IMG/VR virus record: IMGVR_UViG_3300006919_000379
Coordinates: 1-26,150 of that record
Source of the DNA: a virus
Direction: 5' to 3' (one strand)
DNA: 26,150 bases
Both the position numbers and the translations under genes were made by a program. The notes beneath the pieces are model-generated. The model had not been told where the DNA came from. It did not search any database and saw nothing but the letters and a program-made list of their open reading frames with translations. Positions 1 through 7,963 of the stretch are shown here, in pieces (position 1 is the first letter of the stretch; each line of letters opens with the position of its first letter).

Positions 1-27
1 CTTAAGACCAGTTTTCTTCTTAGCCAT
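1..27 (-). CDS. Lys-rich mini-protein, N-terminus only (cut by left edge)
   Basis: Only nine residues, MAKKKTGLK, are inside the window; the reading frame stays open to the left edge. The opening MAKKKTG is the same as that of the 51-aa basic protein just upstream, so this is probably a fourth member of the lysine-rich series behind the capsid gene, perhaps a paralogue. A GGAGG lies about 14-16 nt before the ATG, further than usual, and a 6-bp inverted repeat (45-50 with 60-65) sits between the two genes. Function unknown; existence is likely from position and composition, but length and family cannot be judged. Confidence 0.5.
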
Positions 28-88
28 CAGCAGCAGCACTCCCTCCACGTCTTACCACAACGTGGACAAATCATCTCAGATGCCGGGG

Positions 89-244
89 TCACTTCTTCTT
101 GCCCCCGGTGCCCCAGTTCTTTGCGCCCTTCTTACGGCACTTGACGAGGGCACCACTGGCATAGGCAGACGGCCACTTCTTGTAACGACTCTTGACCTTG
201 TGGTAACAAGCGTCCTTCTTGCCGCCCGTCTTCTTCTTTGCCAT
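89..244 (-). CDS. Small basic protein, 51 aa (DUF5872-like)
   Basis: Encodes 51 residues beginning MAKKKTGGKKDACYHKVK, with a core of DACYHKVKSRYKKWPSAYAS followed by GALVKCRKKGAKNWG and a Lys-rich tail. The Cys-Tyr-x-Lys-Val-Lys, WPSAYASGALVKCR and NWG elements match my memory of a small phage family of unknown function (DUF5872), common in marine phages; the family name comes from memory. Two cysteines (C13, C37) are retained. The ATG overlaps the TAA of the preceding gene (TAATG), so translation is probably coupled. Very high pI and position behind the capsid gene suggest a nucleic-acid-contacting or virion-associated protein, but that is inference. Confidence 0.8.
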   Translation of the reverse strand: MAKKKTGGKKDACYHKVKSRYKKWPSAYASGALVKCRKKGAKNWGTGGKKK

Positions 245-366
245 TACTTCTTGCCTCGCTTCTTACCCTTCATCATCTTGCCACAACCACCGGGCTTCAT
301 AGCCTTCTTGGCAGCAGCCTTACCCTTCTTGGTGTAGGGGTACTTCTTACCGTTCACGCTTGGCAT
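244..366 (-). CDS. Very small Lys-rich protein, 40 aa
   Basis: A 40-residue peptide beginning MPSVNGKKYPYTKKGKAAAK and ending in a run rich in Lys, Gly and Met (GGCGKMMKGKKRGKK). The opening VNGKKYPYTKKGKAAA resembles short proteins seen beside capsid genes of marine phages (from memory). It starts one base after the TGA of the 88-aa basic gene and ends in a TAATG overlap with the 51-aa gene, so the three are almost certainly translated as one coupled block. There is no enzymatic motif. A DNA-condensing or capsid-decorating role would fit the charge but is not shown by the sequence. Confidence 0.75.
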   Translation of the reverse strand: MPSVNGKKYPYTKKGKAAAKKAMKPGGCGKMMKGKKRGKK

Positions 367-367
367 G

Positions 368-634
368 TCAGCACTTCCATCTGCGGCGAGCCTTGCGGAG
401 CCGACTGTTCGGATCCTTGGCCGCCTTGGGGAACTTCCTCATCTGGCCCGCCGACCGGGCACAGAACGACTTCTTACGGGGACCACCTCCGGGCTGGGGA
501 GCCTTGAGGTTGGAGCCCGTCTTTCGATTGATGGAGGCGCGGCCCTTGGCGGTAAGCCCGCCTTTCTTGGACTTGCAGCCGCTCTTGATCGAGCAACCCT
601 TCATTGCGCCCTTCTTCTTGACCTTCTTAGCCAT
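368..634 (-). CDS. Basic Lys/Arg-rich protein, 88 aa (DUF6321-like)
   Basis: The frame is open further upstream, but the start at 634 is preferred: GGGGAGG lies 5 nt before the ATG, and the protein then begins MAKKVKKKGAMKGC. The middle reads GGLTAKGRASINRKTGSNLK and is followed by APQPGGGPRKKSFCARSAGQ, then a C-terminus ending RRRWKC. The GLTAKGR, TGSNLKAPQPGG, RKSFCAR and closing RWKC elements are what I remember of DUF6321, a domain of unknown function in environmental phages. Several cysteines punctuate the sequence. It lies directly after the capsid gene, separated by two overlapping hairpins that include its ribosome binding site. Role unknown; virion or DNA-binding is a guess from charge. 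Confidence 0.8.
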   Translation of the reverse strand: MAKKVKKKGAMKGCSIKSGCKSKKGGLTAKGRASINRKTGSNLKAPQPGGGPRKKSFCARSAGQMRKFPKAAKDPNSRLRKARRRWKC

Positions 635-639
635 GATGG

Positions 640-680
640 CCTCCCCGAAAGTCGGGGAGGGGGGACTATGCCCCCCTCCC
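640..680 (-). promoter_or_regulatory. Two mutually exclusive hairpins between capsid gene and basic-protein genes
   Basis: Hairpin A: 640-648 pairs with 652-660, nine perfect pairs and a 3-nt loop. Hairpin B: 655-664 pairs with 671-680, ten perfect pairs and a 6-nt loop. Both need bases 655-660, so only one can form at a time. In the leftward mRNA, hairpin B is made first, directly after the capsid stop codon; hairpin A buries the GGGGAGG ribosome binding site of the 88-aa gene. No U-tract follows either stem, so a simple intrinsic terminator is less likely than a processing site or a translation switch. Confidence 0.6.
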
Positions 681-693
681 ATGACTACTGAGA

Positions 694-2268
694 TCAGTCG
701 TCAGCGTAGACGCGGTCCTCAGTCACACCAGTCAACTTGAGACCGGCGGGCTGATCCGGGATCAACTGCATTCGCAGCATACCGGGCATCTGGACGGCTT
801 CCGTCATTCCCTTACCGTTACCAAGAAGGTACGGGAACTTCACGCTGCTACCGCCGGTGAGGGCAGGAACAACGAACCGGAACGGAACGTAGGAGTCCGC
901 TTCGCCCATGTTCTGGAGACCAGCGTAATCAGGCGGCACATACCGCTTCCAGTTGTTGCCGGAAGTCTTCCATCCGTAGACGGTTTCCTTCTCGACGTAG
1001 TTGGAAGTGTGGCCCTTGTAGGTACGACCCTCGAACGTGAAGGCAAAGCCTTCCTGACTTCCCTCGCTGTTGAGGTTCGAGAGGTTGCCGGTACGGTCGA
1101 TCTGGTACTGACCGATCTTCTGGGCTTCGTAGGAAAGCCACACACCGTCCGACGCCACAAGGCTGTCAATGGTCTGGCCGTACTTCATCTTCGCCACATG
1201 GAAGCGACGGAGGTACTGACGCAACTTGTGTTCCGTCAGAACGCCGACACTCGTCTTGGTGAAGGACTTGAACTCGGGGTGGACATCGACATCAATTCGA
1301 GCCGCGGTGTCCGTCGCAGCCTCGCCACCAAGAAGGTTGCCGCTAGCCTTGAGCCAAGAGTTAACACCAGCAATACCCGTGAAGGACGGGTTGCCGACGC
1401 TACCGTCGCTGGTTTCACCACTGTTGGCGTAGACGATGATGTCGCCGTCAGCAATAACAGTGTCAAGACCTTCGGGCGTCACGACGCGGATCAGACCAGT
1501 GAGGTCATCAACCGAAGCGACATACGCGGCCTTGCGAGTCGAGTTGGCTCCGTTACGACGGGTGTTGCCGTTGTAGAAGTCAACACGCTGACCAGTGAAG
1601 AAACGGTCGCCCGCAAGTTCGTCAGTCTTGAAAGTGACCGAACGAACGCTGCCAGCAGTAGCAGTGGTGCTGCCAGAGCCTTCGAGGGAGTCCTCGTTGG
1701 CGACGGTGCTGTCCACGGTGCCGAGACGGTACGAGTCGTTCTGCGACAGGTACCAGTAGTTGCAGAGCGTGTGGCTCAGGTTCTGAGCAAAGCCCTGAAG
1801 GATCGGCGAAACCACATCACCAATGACCGCCGGGGTGGCGTCCATCTGAAGTTCACCAAGGGTGAGCGACAGGTTGGTGTACATAGCCCGCATCGGGATG
1901 GTGAGCCGGAAGGTCTTCGGCTTCGGGCCATCCATCGGATCGGGGAACACGCTGGTGGTGTTCTGCCGAAGGATGCGGCTACCAGACGAAGTGGAGTTCA
2001 CGTCATCGCCGTACAGCATAAAGTCGTTGGCAGGTCCACCCTGCTCAATGACGCCGGTCATGCCGGTGCGGTACAACTTGTTGACCTGAAAGTCCTTCGA
2101 GAACTCGGAAACAGGACCAACGCCCTGAGCCGAGACGACAGTATCACGCCAGATTGGATCCAGCGTCGGGAGGATCGTGTCGATCTGCTTCGACAGGATC
2201 TCCTCGATTCGCGTGGACTCGCTATCAAAGAGCGTGCCCACGGCATTAGTAGAGGCCGTATAAGCCAT
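694..2268 (-). CDS. Major capsid protein (probable)
   Basis: A 524-residue soluble protein, no signal peptide or membrane segment, with long stretches of beta-type, Gly/Thr/Ser/Asn-rich sequence. It begins MAYTASTNAVGTLFDSESTR and ends GLKLTGVTEDRVYADD. The assignment rests on position (directly after portal and scaffold-like genes), on size, and on the N-terminal helical stretch followed by beta-rich sequence expected of HK97-fold capsid subunits; I cannot show the fold itself. A GTGAGG ribosome binding site precedes the ATG, and the gap to the scaffold stop is 11 bp. Base composition is visibly GC-richer than in the scaffold and portal genes, with many C/G-ending codons, consistent with high expression or separate ancestry. 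Main alternative: another abundant head protein. Confidence 0.8.
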   Translation of the reverse strand: MAYTASTNAVGTLFDSESTRIEEILSKQIDTILPTLDPIWRDTVVSAQGVGPVSEFSKDFQVNKLYRTGMTGVIEQGGPANDFMLYGDDVNSTSSGSRILRQNTTSVFPDPMDGPKPKTFRLTIPMRAMYTNLSLTLGELQMDATPAVIGDVVSPILQGFAQNLSHTLCNYWYLSQNDSYRLGTVDSTVANEDSLEGSGSTTATAGSVRSVTFKTDELAGDRFFTGQRVDFYNGNTRRNGANSTRKAAYVASVDDLTGLIRVVTPEGLDTVIADGDIIVYANSGETSDGSVGNPSFTGIAGVNSWLKASGNLLGGEAATDTAARIDVDVHPEFKSFTKTSVGVLTEHKLRQYLRRFHVAKMKYGQTIDSLVASDGVWLSYEAQKIGQYQIDRTGNLSNLNSEGSQEGFAFTFEGRTYKGHTSNYVEKETVYGWKTSGNNWKRYVPPDYAGLQNMGEADSYVPFRFVVPALTGGSSVKFPYLLGNGKGMTEAVQMPGMLRMQLIPDQPAGLKLTGVTEDRVYADD

Positions 2269-2279
2269 TGTGAATTACC

Positions 2280-3164
2280 TCACGCTTTAGATTCGCCGCC
2301 GGGATCCGACAGCGAACGGAGCAGTTGATCAGAAGTCCAGTCACGCAACTGGGCTTCAACATCACCGAAAGTTTTGCCCTTGGTGTCTGGCACCTTGACG
2401 GGCTCCTTACGGTGAAGAACTTCGGTCTGCCCCGCCGTTTCCGGAACTCGTCCAATCTTGGACGGGTCTCCGATTACTGTGAGCATATCCTTTGCAACAG
2501 AATTAGCCGCTTTCTTAACTTCTTCGCTTACCCACGAATCTTCAAAAAGCCCTGCTTGATTTCTGCGATTCCGAAGGTTCTCAAGTGCCTGAGCCCTGAC
2601 TCTTTCAGAAACGCTCTCGCGGGCAGCCTTTGCTTCTTCTTCACTTCGATTGGTACCAAGCCAATCCATAAGAACTTTACCATCGCTATCCGTACTAATA
2701 GCACTAGAAAGAGAATTTTCTAGATTTTGTTGGAGCATTTGAGCCCGCATCTTCAAGACCTGATCATTCAACTGATCCGTCCGGGGATCTTCAAAGTTCT
2801 GGCGTTCCGGGACCTGCTCATTCTTCTCGGGCATTTCGTTTCCTTGGTCGTAGACTTGAACCCATTCTTCCACCTGATCGGGGTCGTAATTCATATCAAG
2901 AAGAATCTGGCGGGCGTTGTGCTTCTTGACTTCTGAATCAGTATTGGGATTCATAAGTCGAGAAGTGGCTTCTTTAAAACCTTCGAGGTGGTCCGTGTAT
3001 TGACGAAGTTCCTCGTAATTCTTGGCAGTCTCAGCCAGTTCCTCTGGGGTGTATTCTTTACCCCCCACATTAATGGTGTTACTGACTGGGGTTTCTTGAG
3101 TCTCTACCGTTTCAGGAGTAGGGGACTCGTTGGTTTCTTCTACCATAGTTGTCTCTTCAGCCAA
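2280..3164 (-). CDS. Scaffolding-like acidic protein
   Basis: 294 residues, strongly acidic at the N-terminus (MAEETTMVEETNESPTPETV) and largely charged alpha-helix thereafter, including likely coiled coil around residues 125-200. The segment NTINVGGKEYTPEELAETAK followed by NYEELRQYTDHLEG is typical of phage capsid-assembly scaffolds. The start is a TTG at 3164, eight bases inside the portal gene, with AAGGAG six bases before it; the first ATG in frame lies six codons later (3146) and lacks a comparable site. Position between portal and capsid supports a scaffold role. There is no Ser-His-Asp triad or other protease signature. The family is inferred from composition and context, not from a diagnostic motif. 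Confidence 0.72.
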   Translation of the reverse strand: MAEETTMVEETNESPTPETVETQETPVSNTINVGGKEYTPEELAETAKNYEELRQYTDHLEGFKEATSRLMNPNTDSEVKKHNARQILLDMNYDPDQVEEWVQVYDQGNEMPEKNEQVPERQNFEDPRTDQLNDQVLKMRAQMLQQNLENSLSSAISTDSDGKVLMDWLGTNRSEEEAKAARESVSERVRAQALENLRNRRNQAGLFEDSWVSEEVKKAANSVAKDMLTVIGDPSKIGRVPETAGQTEVLHRKEPVKVPDTKGKTFGDVEAQLRDWTSDQLLRSLSDPGGESKA

Positions 3165-5154
3165 TGTTCGCTCCTTGAATCATGCCGGGTCCGGGCTGAG
3201 GTCCGGGGCCAGCGGGGGGAGGTGCTTGCTCTGCAAAGAGTGCTGCCGAATCAGGATTCGGAACCATTGCAGGAAGCGAAGCACCCATGAATTGAATCAA
3301 TGCTTCACGATACTTCTTGAACTCGTCAATTACAACAGGGTCCGCCTTCATCATAAGAGTTCCAGACATGAATGAAGACAAGACCCTCATTTGAATTTCA
3401 GGCTTGGAGGTATGGGGTGTAATGACCACCTGTCCCGGCTCTGCTCCATTGCCATAAAGATTCAGGATGTTCTGGACCACCTGCTCATAAGCGGCTTGAT
3501 CTTCGTCAATCCACATCGCAAAGTCCAAGCCTTCCTTCAAGGCGAACAACTTAAGCGAGTCTGGGTCCATCAGGCCCGCTTGGAACATCTGCATGGCCTC
3601 TTGCTTGCGAGCAACCTCTGATCGAGGATTGATCTGCCGTACAGAGAACGTCAAATGAGCCACGTTGGGAATTGGGTTGTTCTTAAAAGATATCTCGCTC
3701 GTATCAAAATCAATCACCGCACCAGCAAGATTCAAGTCTAAAGACTTGACGGGAATTGGAGCAGGGTTAATCATCAACTCCCTGCTGGCATTCGAAAGCA
3801 TACTTCGATACATCTTGCCCCACGCCTGCACAACACCCATGGTCGGGTTTGTCATTGCCCGATTGATCTGCTCGTCGAGGAACTGAAGTCCAGTCGCAGA
3901 ATCGACCCGGCCCTTCTCGGCAATAAGATCTTGTACCGGATTGATGCTTTGCATCAACTGTTTTGCGAACGCGGCAGTCTTGCCCGGCACATCGCCTGCA
4001 TTGTGAGGTTGGATAGTGAAGGGGCTGAACTTTTCGTTCAAGGGATCAGGCTGATACGAGATCATTCGCAAGCCGTCTCCGACTTCACGAAGGATGGATC
4101 GTTCGTTAAAAGATCCCTGCGGCATCACAACAACGCCGTACCTGTCTAGATTCTTGATGTTGTTGAACAACGCCTTCAGCATCTTCTCCATCTCGCGGTT
4201 AATGCTGAAGAGAAGATCAAAGAGACCAGCGCCATGGAAAGAACCGTTCTCCATAAAACGGGCAAACCCGATAGGGCAGTATGTCTGAGAAGAACTAAGG
4301 TCCTGATCTTCAATCAGGTAGTCTCCCGAACAAACCACATATCGAGAGCAAGTACCCCTGTCCCCATCAATCCAAAGTTCCCGAACCCGGACAACCGTCA
4401 TTGAATCGGCACTAGTTGTCTTGTACCCCTTCGTGTTGAAGCCATTGCCCGTAAATCCATGATCTTCAGAGACTTCGGGGTCCTCAAGAGGATCCCCAAT
4501 CTCCATTTCGTAATACTCGCAATCCTCCAGATTCCTTTTGATCTTGTCCCCAAACTTCTCGACAAGAGTCTCAAGAGGAACCATTCTCTGTCGAATCATT
4601 CCACATTGCTTGGTGTAGTCTTGACCAAGGGATGGGAATGGAAGGATTTCCTTCGGGTGAATTACCTCTAAGTCCGAAGTAAGGCCAATCGTATCGTGGT
4701 TTGTGATATGGCCTTGGATCCCGCAAGAGCCCAAAGAAGTAAACAAGTGGGCAAACTTGGTAGATACTTCTGCAACCTGCTCATCAGAGACAAGAGAATC
4801 CGCAAGCATCTGGGCTGTTGCCCTCTGCCGGATCATCGGAAGGCTTGTGCCAGTCCGAAGAATCTTGGGGCGGAGGTCCATAGAGGAAAGACGGGAAGAT
4901 GCCCGGTCAATCGCCGAGAGCATCTCCTGACTCTGAAACTCCATGTTCCCCTCTTCGTCAAGATAGTGGGGGGACAGATTCCCAGACACGGGATCAAAGA
5001 CATCAAACCTACGCATACCGTTCAGGTAGTAATAGGTGAGCAGCCAAGTAATCCGACGATAGGAAAGTCTTGCGATTTCCTTTTCGGCGTGATCACGAAT
5101 GACCTGACAAATCTCAATCTTCTTCTTGGGCAGTTTGAATCGGTGCTGAGACAT
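3157..5154 (-). CDS. Portal protein
   Basis: 665 residues, in the usual size range of portals that carry long C-terminal extensions. It starts MSQHRFKLPKKKIEICQVIR with AAAGGA five bases upstream. Features typical of phage portals: an N-terminal helical region with a YYYLNG stretch, a middle domain with FSINREMEKMLKALFNNIKN (the stem/wing helix region), and a later GRVDSATGLQFLDEQINRAM segment, close to the D-S-A-x-G-L-Q-x-L element of many podo- and siphovirus portals. The C-terminus is Pro/Gly-rich (APPPAGPGPQPGPG). It overlaps the 99-aa gene upstream by 41 bp and the scaffold-like gene downstream by 8 bp. It would form the dodecameric DNA channel at the head vertex. Confident by motif plus position after TerL. 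Confidence 0.85.
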   Translation of the reverse strand: MSQHRFKLPKKKIEICQVIRDHAEKEIARLSYRRITWLLTYYYLNGMRRFDVFDPVSGNLSPHYLDEEGNMEFQSQEMLSAIDRASSRLSSMDLRPKILRTGTSLPMIRQRATAQMLADSLVSDEQVAEVSTKFAHLFTSLGSCGIQGHITNHDTIGLTSDLEVIHPKEILPFPSLGQDYTKQCGMIRQRMVPLETLVEKFGDKIKRNLEDCEYYEMEIGDPLEDPEVSEDHGFTGNGFNTKGYKTTSADSMTVVRVRELWIDGDRGTCSRYVVCSGDYLIEDQDLSSSQTYCPIGFARFMENGSFHGAGLFDLLFSINREMEKMLKALFNNIKNLDRYGVVVMPQGSFNERSILREVGDGLRMISYQPDPLNEKFSPFTIQPHNAGDVPGKTAAFAKQLMQSINPVQDLIAEKGRVDSATGLQFLDEQINRAMTNPTMGVVQAWGKMYRSMLSNASRELMINPAPIPVKSLDLNLAGAVIDFDTSEISFKNNPIPNVAHLTFSVRQINPRSEVARKQEAMQMFQAGLMDPDSLKLFALKEGLDFAMWIDEDQAAYEQVVQNILNLYGNGAEPGQVVITPHTSKPEIQMRVLSSFMSGTLMMKADPVVIDEFKKYREALIQFMGASLPAMVPNPDSAALFAEQAPPPAGPGPQPGPGMIQGANIG

Positions 5155-5413
5155 GTCGTTCCTTTGCGGCTACGCCCCCCGGCTTCCAATGGGACGGGAC
5201 ATCCATCGGGTTAAAGTTAATACCTTCCAGATTAATTTCTCCCCCCACTCGGGCAGGATTCTGGACAGGCACATCGGCATTCTTATCGTGACTGTAATAG
5301 GCACGAGCCATCGCTTCATAAAGAAAGTACGGAATTGTTACTTGTTGGAACGCAGGATCAGACCCGACTGGGTCCAACCTCAGGTCCTTCGGAGGCTCTG
5401 GCGAGAAGTTCAT
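5114..5413 (-). CDS. Hypothetical 99-aa protein between TerL and portal
   Basis: The protein begins MNFSPEPPKDLRLDPVGSDP and continues with FLYEAMARAYYSHDKN before a polar, Pro/Gly-rich second half. It overlaps the end of TerL by 56 bp and the start of the portal gene by 41 bp in different frames, so it is squeezed into a continuous late operon. There is no membrane segment, cysteine cluster or enzymatic motif. Small proteins in this position are often virion or head-completion accessory proteins, but nothing here proves that. Its reality is supported by the tight coupling and by amino-acid composition unlike a shadow frame. It contains one copy of the CCCCCCAC element (5241), encoding Val-Gly-Gly. 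Confidence 0.7.
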   Translation of the reverse strand: MNFSPEPPKDLRLDPVGSDPAFQQVTIPYFLYEAMARAYYSHDKNADVPVQNPARVGGEINLEGINFNPMDVPSHWKPGGVAAKERHVSAPIQTAQEED

Positions 5414-7298
5414 TTACAAATTCCGGACTAATAGAGTCTAGTTTATACGCGAGCGGAGTTCCTGCATCATCCCTTAGTTCGCCGTCGAGCATCTTTTCTT
5501 CGGTCGTTCTATCGTCCACGATGTCCTCGGGATTCCGCATGATACGGCCCTTGAGGATGTTACCTGACATAGAAAGGGTATCAAGATGGTCGTCTTTAGC
5601 GAGACCGCCATCGGCAACCTCCGGGTTGAACTGCTCGATCTGGTCGAATAGGTTCGTCCAGTGGCGGTCCATCCGGCGTTCGAGCGGGAACTTGATAAGG
5701 CCGTTCTCGAACCGGAACTGGAGAGCCCCGATCCGGGCGGACTTCGAGATCATGCCCACCTTGAGGGGCACGATCTTAGGCATGTGGGCTACCCCGAACA
5801 TCTCGGATGCTCGCTGCTTCACCAGACTATCAAGGTTCTGGTAGAGGGCGATGCTCTGGCGGACTACTTCCGGGTGGATGGACGGCACCTTCCATTTGTC
5901 TGCAATCTGGAAGATGTTCTTGATCAGGGTGTTCTCATCACACTGGGCACCCCAGACATCAATAACAAACAACTCATTGTCTGGCGTAGCCGCCATCACC
6001 ATGCAGACCTTGAAATCTGAATCTCCGGTGGCTGTCCAAGAAGTATCCACCGTCATGAAGACCCACGATTCCTTCAAGAAATCGCAGATCGGCATCTTCT
6101 TGGTATCGCCTTCCTGATCCTTCCAATTGATGAGGGTCGCGGATTCTCGGGGGTTGAGGCCATAGTCGGCATCTACGCTCGTCAACCACCAGCGATGGCT
6201 GTCGTCCAGTTCGGGGAAGAACTGGTCTTCACTACTACCGGGATCCGCCATGTACTCCGACGCGAAGTTGGCAGATCCGATCTGCTCCTTGATTTCCTCA
6301 AGGCTAATCCGCTCTTTGAGACGAGGATCGTTTTCCTTCTGCCTTCTGTCTACCGGCCACATCTCGGGCCAGCAAGAAACCATCTCGTCTTCCTTATCCT
6401 TATAGGCAGCCTTGATGATCATCCGGGACCAGTGGTCGAATCGGGGATCACGAGCCTTCAAGCCATTGGCGGTTTCCTGAGTCTCCATCGCATACCACGC
6501 ATAGTGGCGACGGCTCACGAAGGTAGCCAGCCACCGGAGGCTGGTGCCGGGCCTTGTGATCATGGGCATGACCACCTTGAAGAGCAGGGTGTCCATGTAC
6601 GAACGGAGGACGGACATCGAGGTCGATGCACGCGGATCGTACTCAGGGTCATCAAGGACGTAGCAGCGGGGACGACCACCACGCTGACGAGACTCTGACG
6701 AGATCGCTCGGAACCACGAGCCGTTCTTCAGATACATCAACTCAATGCCGAAGGACGCTTCACCACGACGAGGCACAATCCGGTTGTCGTCGAACTCCGG
6801 ACTCCAATCATCGAAGATACGGGAGTTCTGTTGGAACTGCGTCTTGATGATCTGGCCGGTCTGCTTGGCGTTGTCGTTGGTTGAGGTCGCGTAGATGAAG
6901 GAGTAGCCGGGTCTCGTCAACATCTGAAGAAGGATGGACTTCCGGATGCAGTTGGACTTGGCAAATCCTCGCGGTGCAATGGCAATGGATGCCCGGTTCT
7001 GTGCCCACTCCTTATAGATGCCCAAGTGACCGTCCGGTAGGGGGACTGGATCCTCGTCATAGAACATCGGGTTGAAGTCGTCGGCTTCATCCGGACATAG
7101 ATACCAGTGGTCAAAGAAAAGCATGGCCCCGATGAAACGATCCGCCTTATCTTGCGGGGTCGTTACGGGGACAAGCCATTGGCGACAGGCATTGACACGG
7201 GCTTGGCGTTGGCCGTCTTCCGTCAACTCCATGTAGTCGGGAGGCAACGGAAACAGTTCGTTACCCTCAGCCCTTGTCTCTATCCTTTTGATCCGCAT
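5358..7298 (-). CDS. terL: Terminase large subunit (packaging ATPase/nuclease)
   Basis: 646 residues with the two-domain layout of phage large terminases. ATPase domain: Walker A-like IAIAPRGFAKSN at about 106-117, Walker B CYVLDDPEYD at about 212-221, and a likely coupling motif around LRWLATFVSRR. RNase H-fold nuclease domain: first aspartate in FMTVDTSWTATGDSDF (D418), second in LFVIDVWG (D447), and the third acidic cluster in KDDHLDTLSM (D569/D570). It would translocate phage DNA into the prohead and cut it at the portal. The Walker A is the deviant G-F-A-K-S form common in TerL. The start overlaps the previous gene by 32 bp; the later Met in DYMELTEDG is a possible but less likely start. 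GC content looks higher than in the portal gene. Confidence 0.95.
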   Translation of the reverse strand: MRIKRIETRAEGNELFPLPPDYMELTEDGQRQARVNACRQWLVPVTTPQDKADRFIGAMLFFDHWYLCPDEADDFNPMFYDEDPVPLPDGHLGIYKEWAQNRASIAIAPRGFAKSNCIRKSILLQMLTRPGYSFIYATSTNDNAKQTGQIIKTQFQQNSRIFDDWSPEFDDNRIVPRRGEASFGIELMYLKNGSWFRAISSESRQRGGRPRCYVLDDPEYDPRASTSMSVLRSYMDTLLFKVVMPMITRPGTSLRWLATFVSRRHYAWYAMETQETANGLKARDPRFDHWSRMIIKAAYKDKEDEMVSCWPEMWPVDRRQKENDPRLKERISLEEIKEQIGSANFASEYMADPGSSEDQFFPELDDSHRWWLTSVDADYGLNPRESATLINWKDQEGDTKKMPICDFLKESWVFMTVDTSWTATGDSDFKVCMVMAATPDNELFVIDVWGAQCDENTLIKNIFQIADKWKVPSIHPEVVRQSIALYQNLDSLVKQRASEMFGVAHMPKIVPLKVGMISKSARIGALQFRFENGLIKFPLERRMDRHWTNLFDQIEQFNPEVADGGLAKDDHLDTLSMSGNILKGRIMRNPEDIVDDRTTEEKMLDGELRDDAGTPLAYKLDSISPEFVNELLARASEGPEVGPSRV

Positions 7299-7572
7299 GG
7301 AGTGTTCCGTTGGAAATCATGAGGGTGACAGAGATTCTCGCCATGGTCGCAACGAAAGAAATTTCGCTGTGGGCCACCATGGAGTAAGGGTAGATGTTGT
7401 CGAACACCTGAAAGAAGTAAGGAGTCGGCTCATCCTTTTGGATGTAAGAGTCGTAGATGAGAGCCCCAAAACGCTCTCGACTACCGACCAGACCATCAAC
7501 ATCCTTAATCGCCAAGTCGAACAACACCTGACCCGCCGATCTCGCTAGACCCATCGGTCCCATCTGCTTCAT
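7267..7572 (-). CDS. Hypothetical protein upstream of terL, about 101 aa
   Basis: The frame is open far upstream (to 7854), but that part overlaps the 152-aa gene and looks like a shadow, so an internal start is needed. Candidates are the ATGs at 7572, 7563 and 7554; none has a strong ribosome binding site, and I list the longest. From there the sequence is convincing: MKQMGPMGLARSAGQVLFDL, then a region with IYDSYIQKDEPTPYFFQVFD and a C-terminus rich in Ile, Met and Thr. It overlaps the upstream gene by about 68 bp and TerL by 32 bp. Not recognised; position allows an accessory role in packaging. A perfect 7-1-7 inverted repeat (7573-7587) lies just before the start. Confidence 0.6.
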   Translation of the reverse strand: MKQMGPMGLARSAGQVLFDLAIKDVDGLVGSRERFGALIYDSYIQKDEPTPYFFQVFDNIYPYSMVAHSEISFVATMARISVTLMISNGTLHADQKDRDKG

Positions 7573-7963
7573 CTGATTCAGAATCAGTTTTTGCCGGGGC
7601 GAGATACTGGGCAGCAAAGTCTGGGTTTTCGGGGAGTTGGCTTCTGTGGGTCGTGGCTTTGAGACTTGAGAGGAGTTTTTGGTTGCGGGTGATCCTGACA
7701 CTCTTGTTTCCTTCCTTGTCTGTCGCGGTGTACTCCTGAGTCGTAATGAGTCCGTTCGCCTTGGCGACTTCATTGAGTACTCTCCGCAACTGGTTATGGG
7801 CTCTGAGAGCGATCTTAGCGTCTGGGTCTCGAAGATGTTGGACAAGGGTCGCAATCTCTTCTTCGATCGTGAAGGAATTCATGTCCAACGCTTTTGACGC
7901 AGCGTCCGCATCAAAGAACGAAAGGATCTTCCCCCCACTCTCTTCGTGTTGCCATTCGCTCAA
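7505..7963 (-). CDS. Hypothetical protein in the small-terminase position, 152 aa
   Basis: It starts at a TTG (7963) that overlaps the TGA of the 737-aa gene (TTGA), with AAGGA eight bases upstream. Residues about 30-75 are a mostly helical region (EEEIATLVQHLRDPDAKIAL followed by RAHNQLRRVLNEVAKANGLI) that could be a helix-turn-helix or repeat-type fold. It is followed by a basic segment and an acidic, low-complexity tail (SDEADGTDGSSEIGGSG). A helical DNA-binding N-domain plus a flexible tail directly upstream of TerL is what one expects of a small terminase subunit (TerS), but no diagnostic motif is visible, so TerS is a hypothesis. Confidence 0.65.
   Translation of the reverse strand: MSEWQHEESGGKILSFFDADAASKALDMNSFTIEEEIATLVQHLRDPDAKIALRAHNQLRRVLNEVAKANGLITTQEYTATDKEGNKSVRITRNQKLLSSLKATTHRSQLPENPDFAAQYLAPAKTDSESDEADGTDGSSEIGGSGVVRLGD

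Noticed and set aside
1009-2328. 439-codon open frame on the plus strand opposite the capsid gene
   Set aside because: It mirrors GC-rich codon use of the capsid gene, has no ribosome binding site or recognisable sequence, and the capsid frame is clearly the coding one.
4696-5214. 172-codon open frame on the plus strand opposite the portal gene
   Set aside because: Antisense shadow without a ribosome binding site or recognisable content.
7573-7587. 7-1-7 inverted repeat CTGATTC-A-GAATCAG as an operator
   Set aside because: It lies inside two overlapping genes without other regulatory signs, and may be chance from repeated Asp/Ser/Glu codons.
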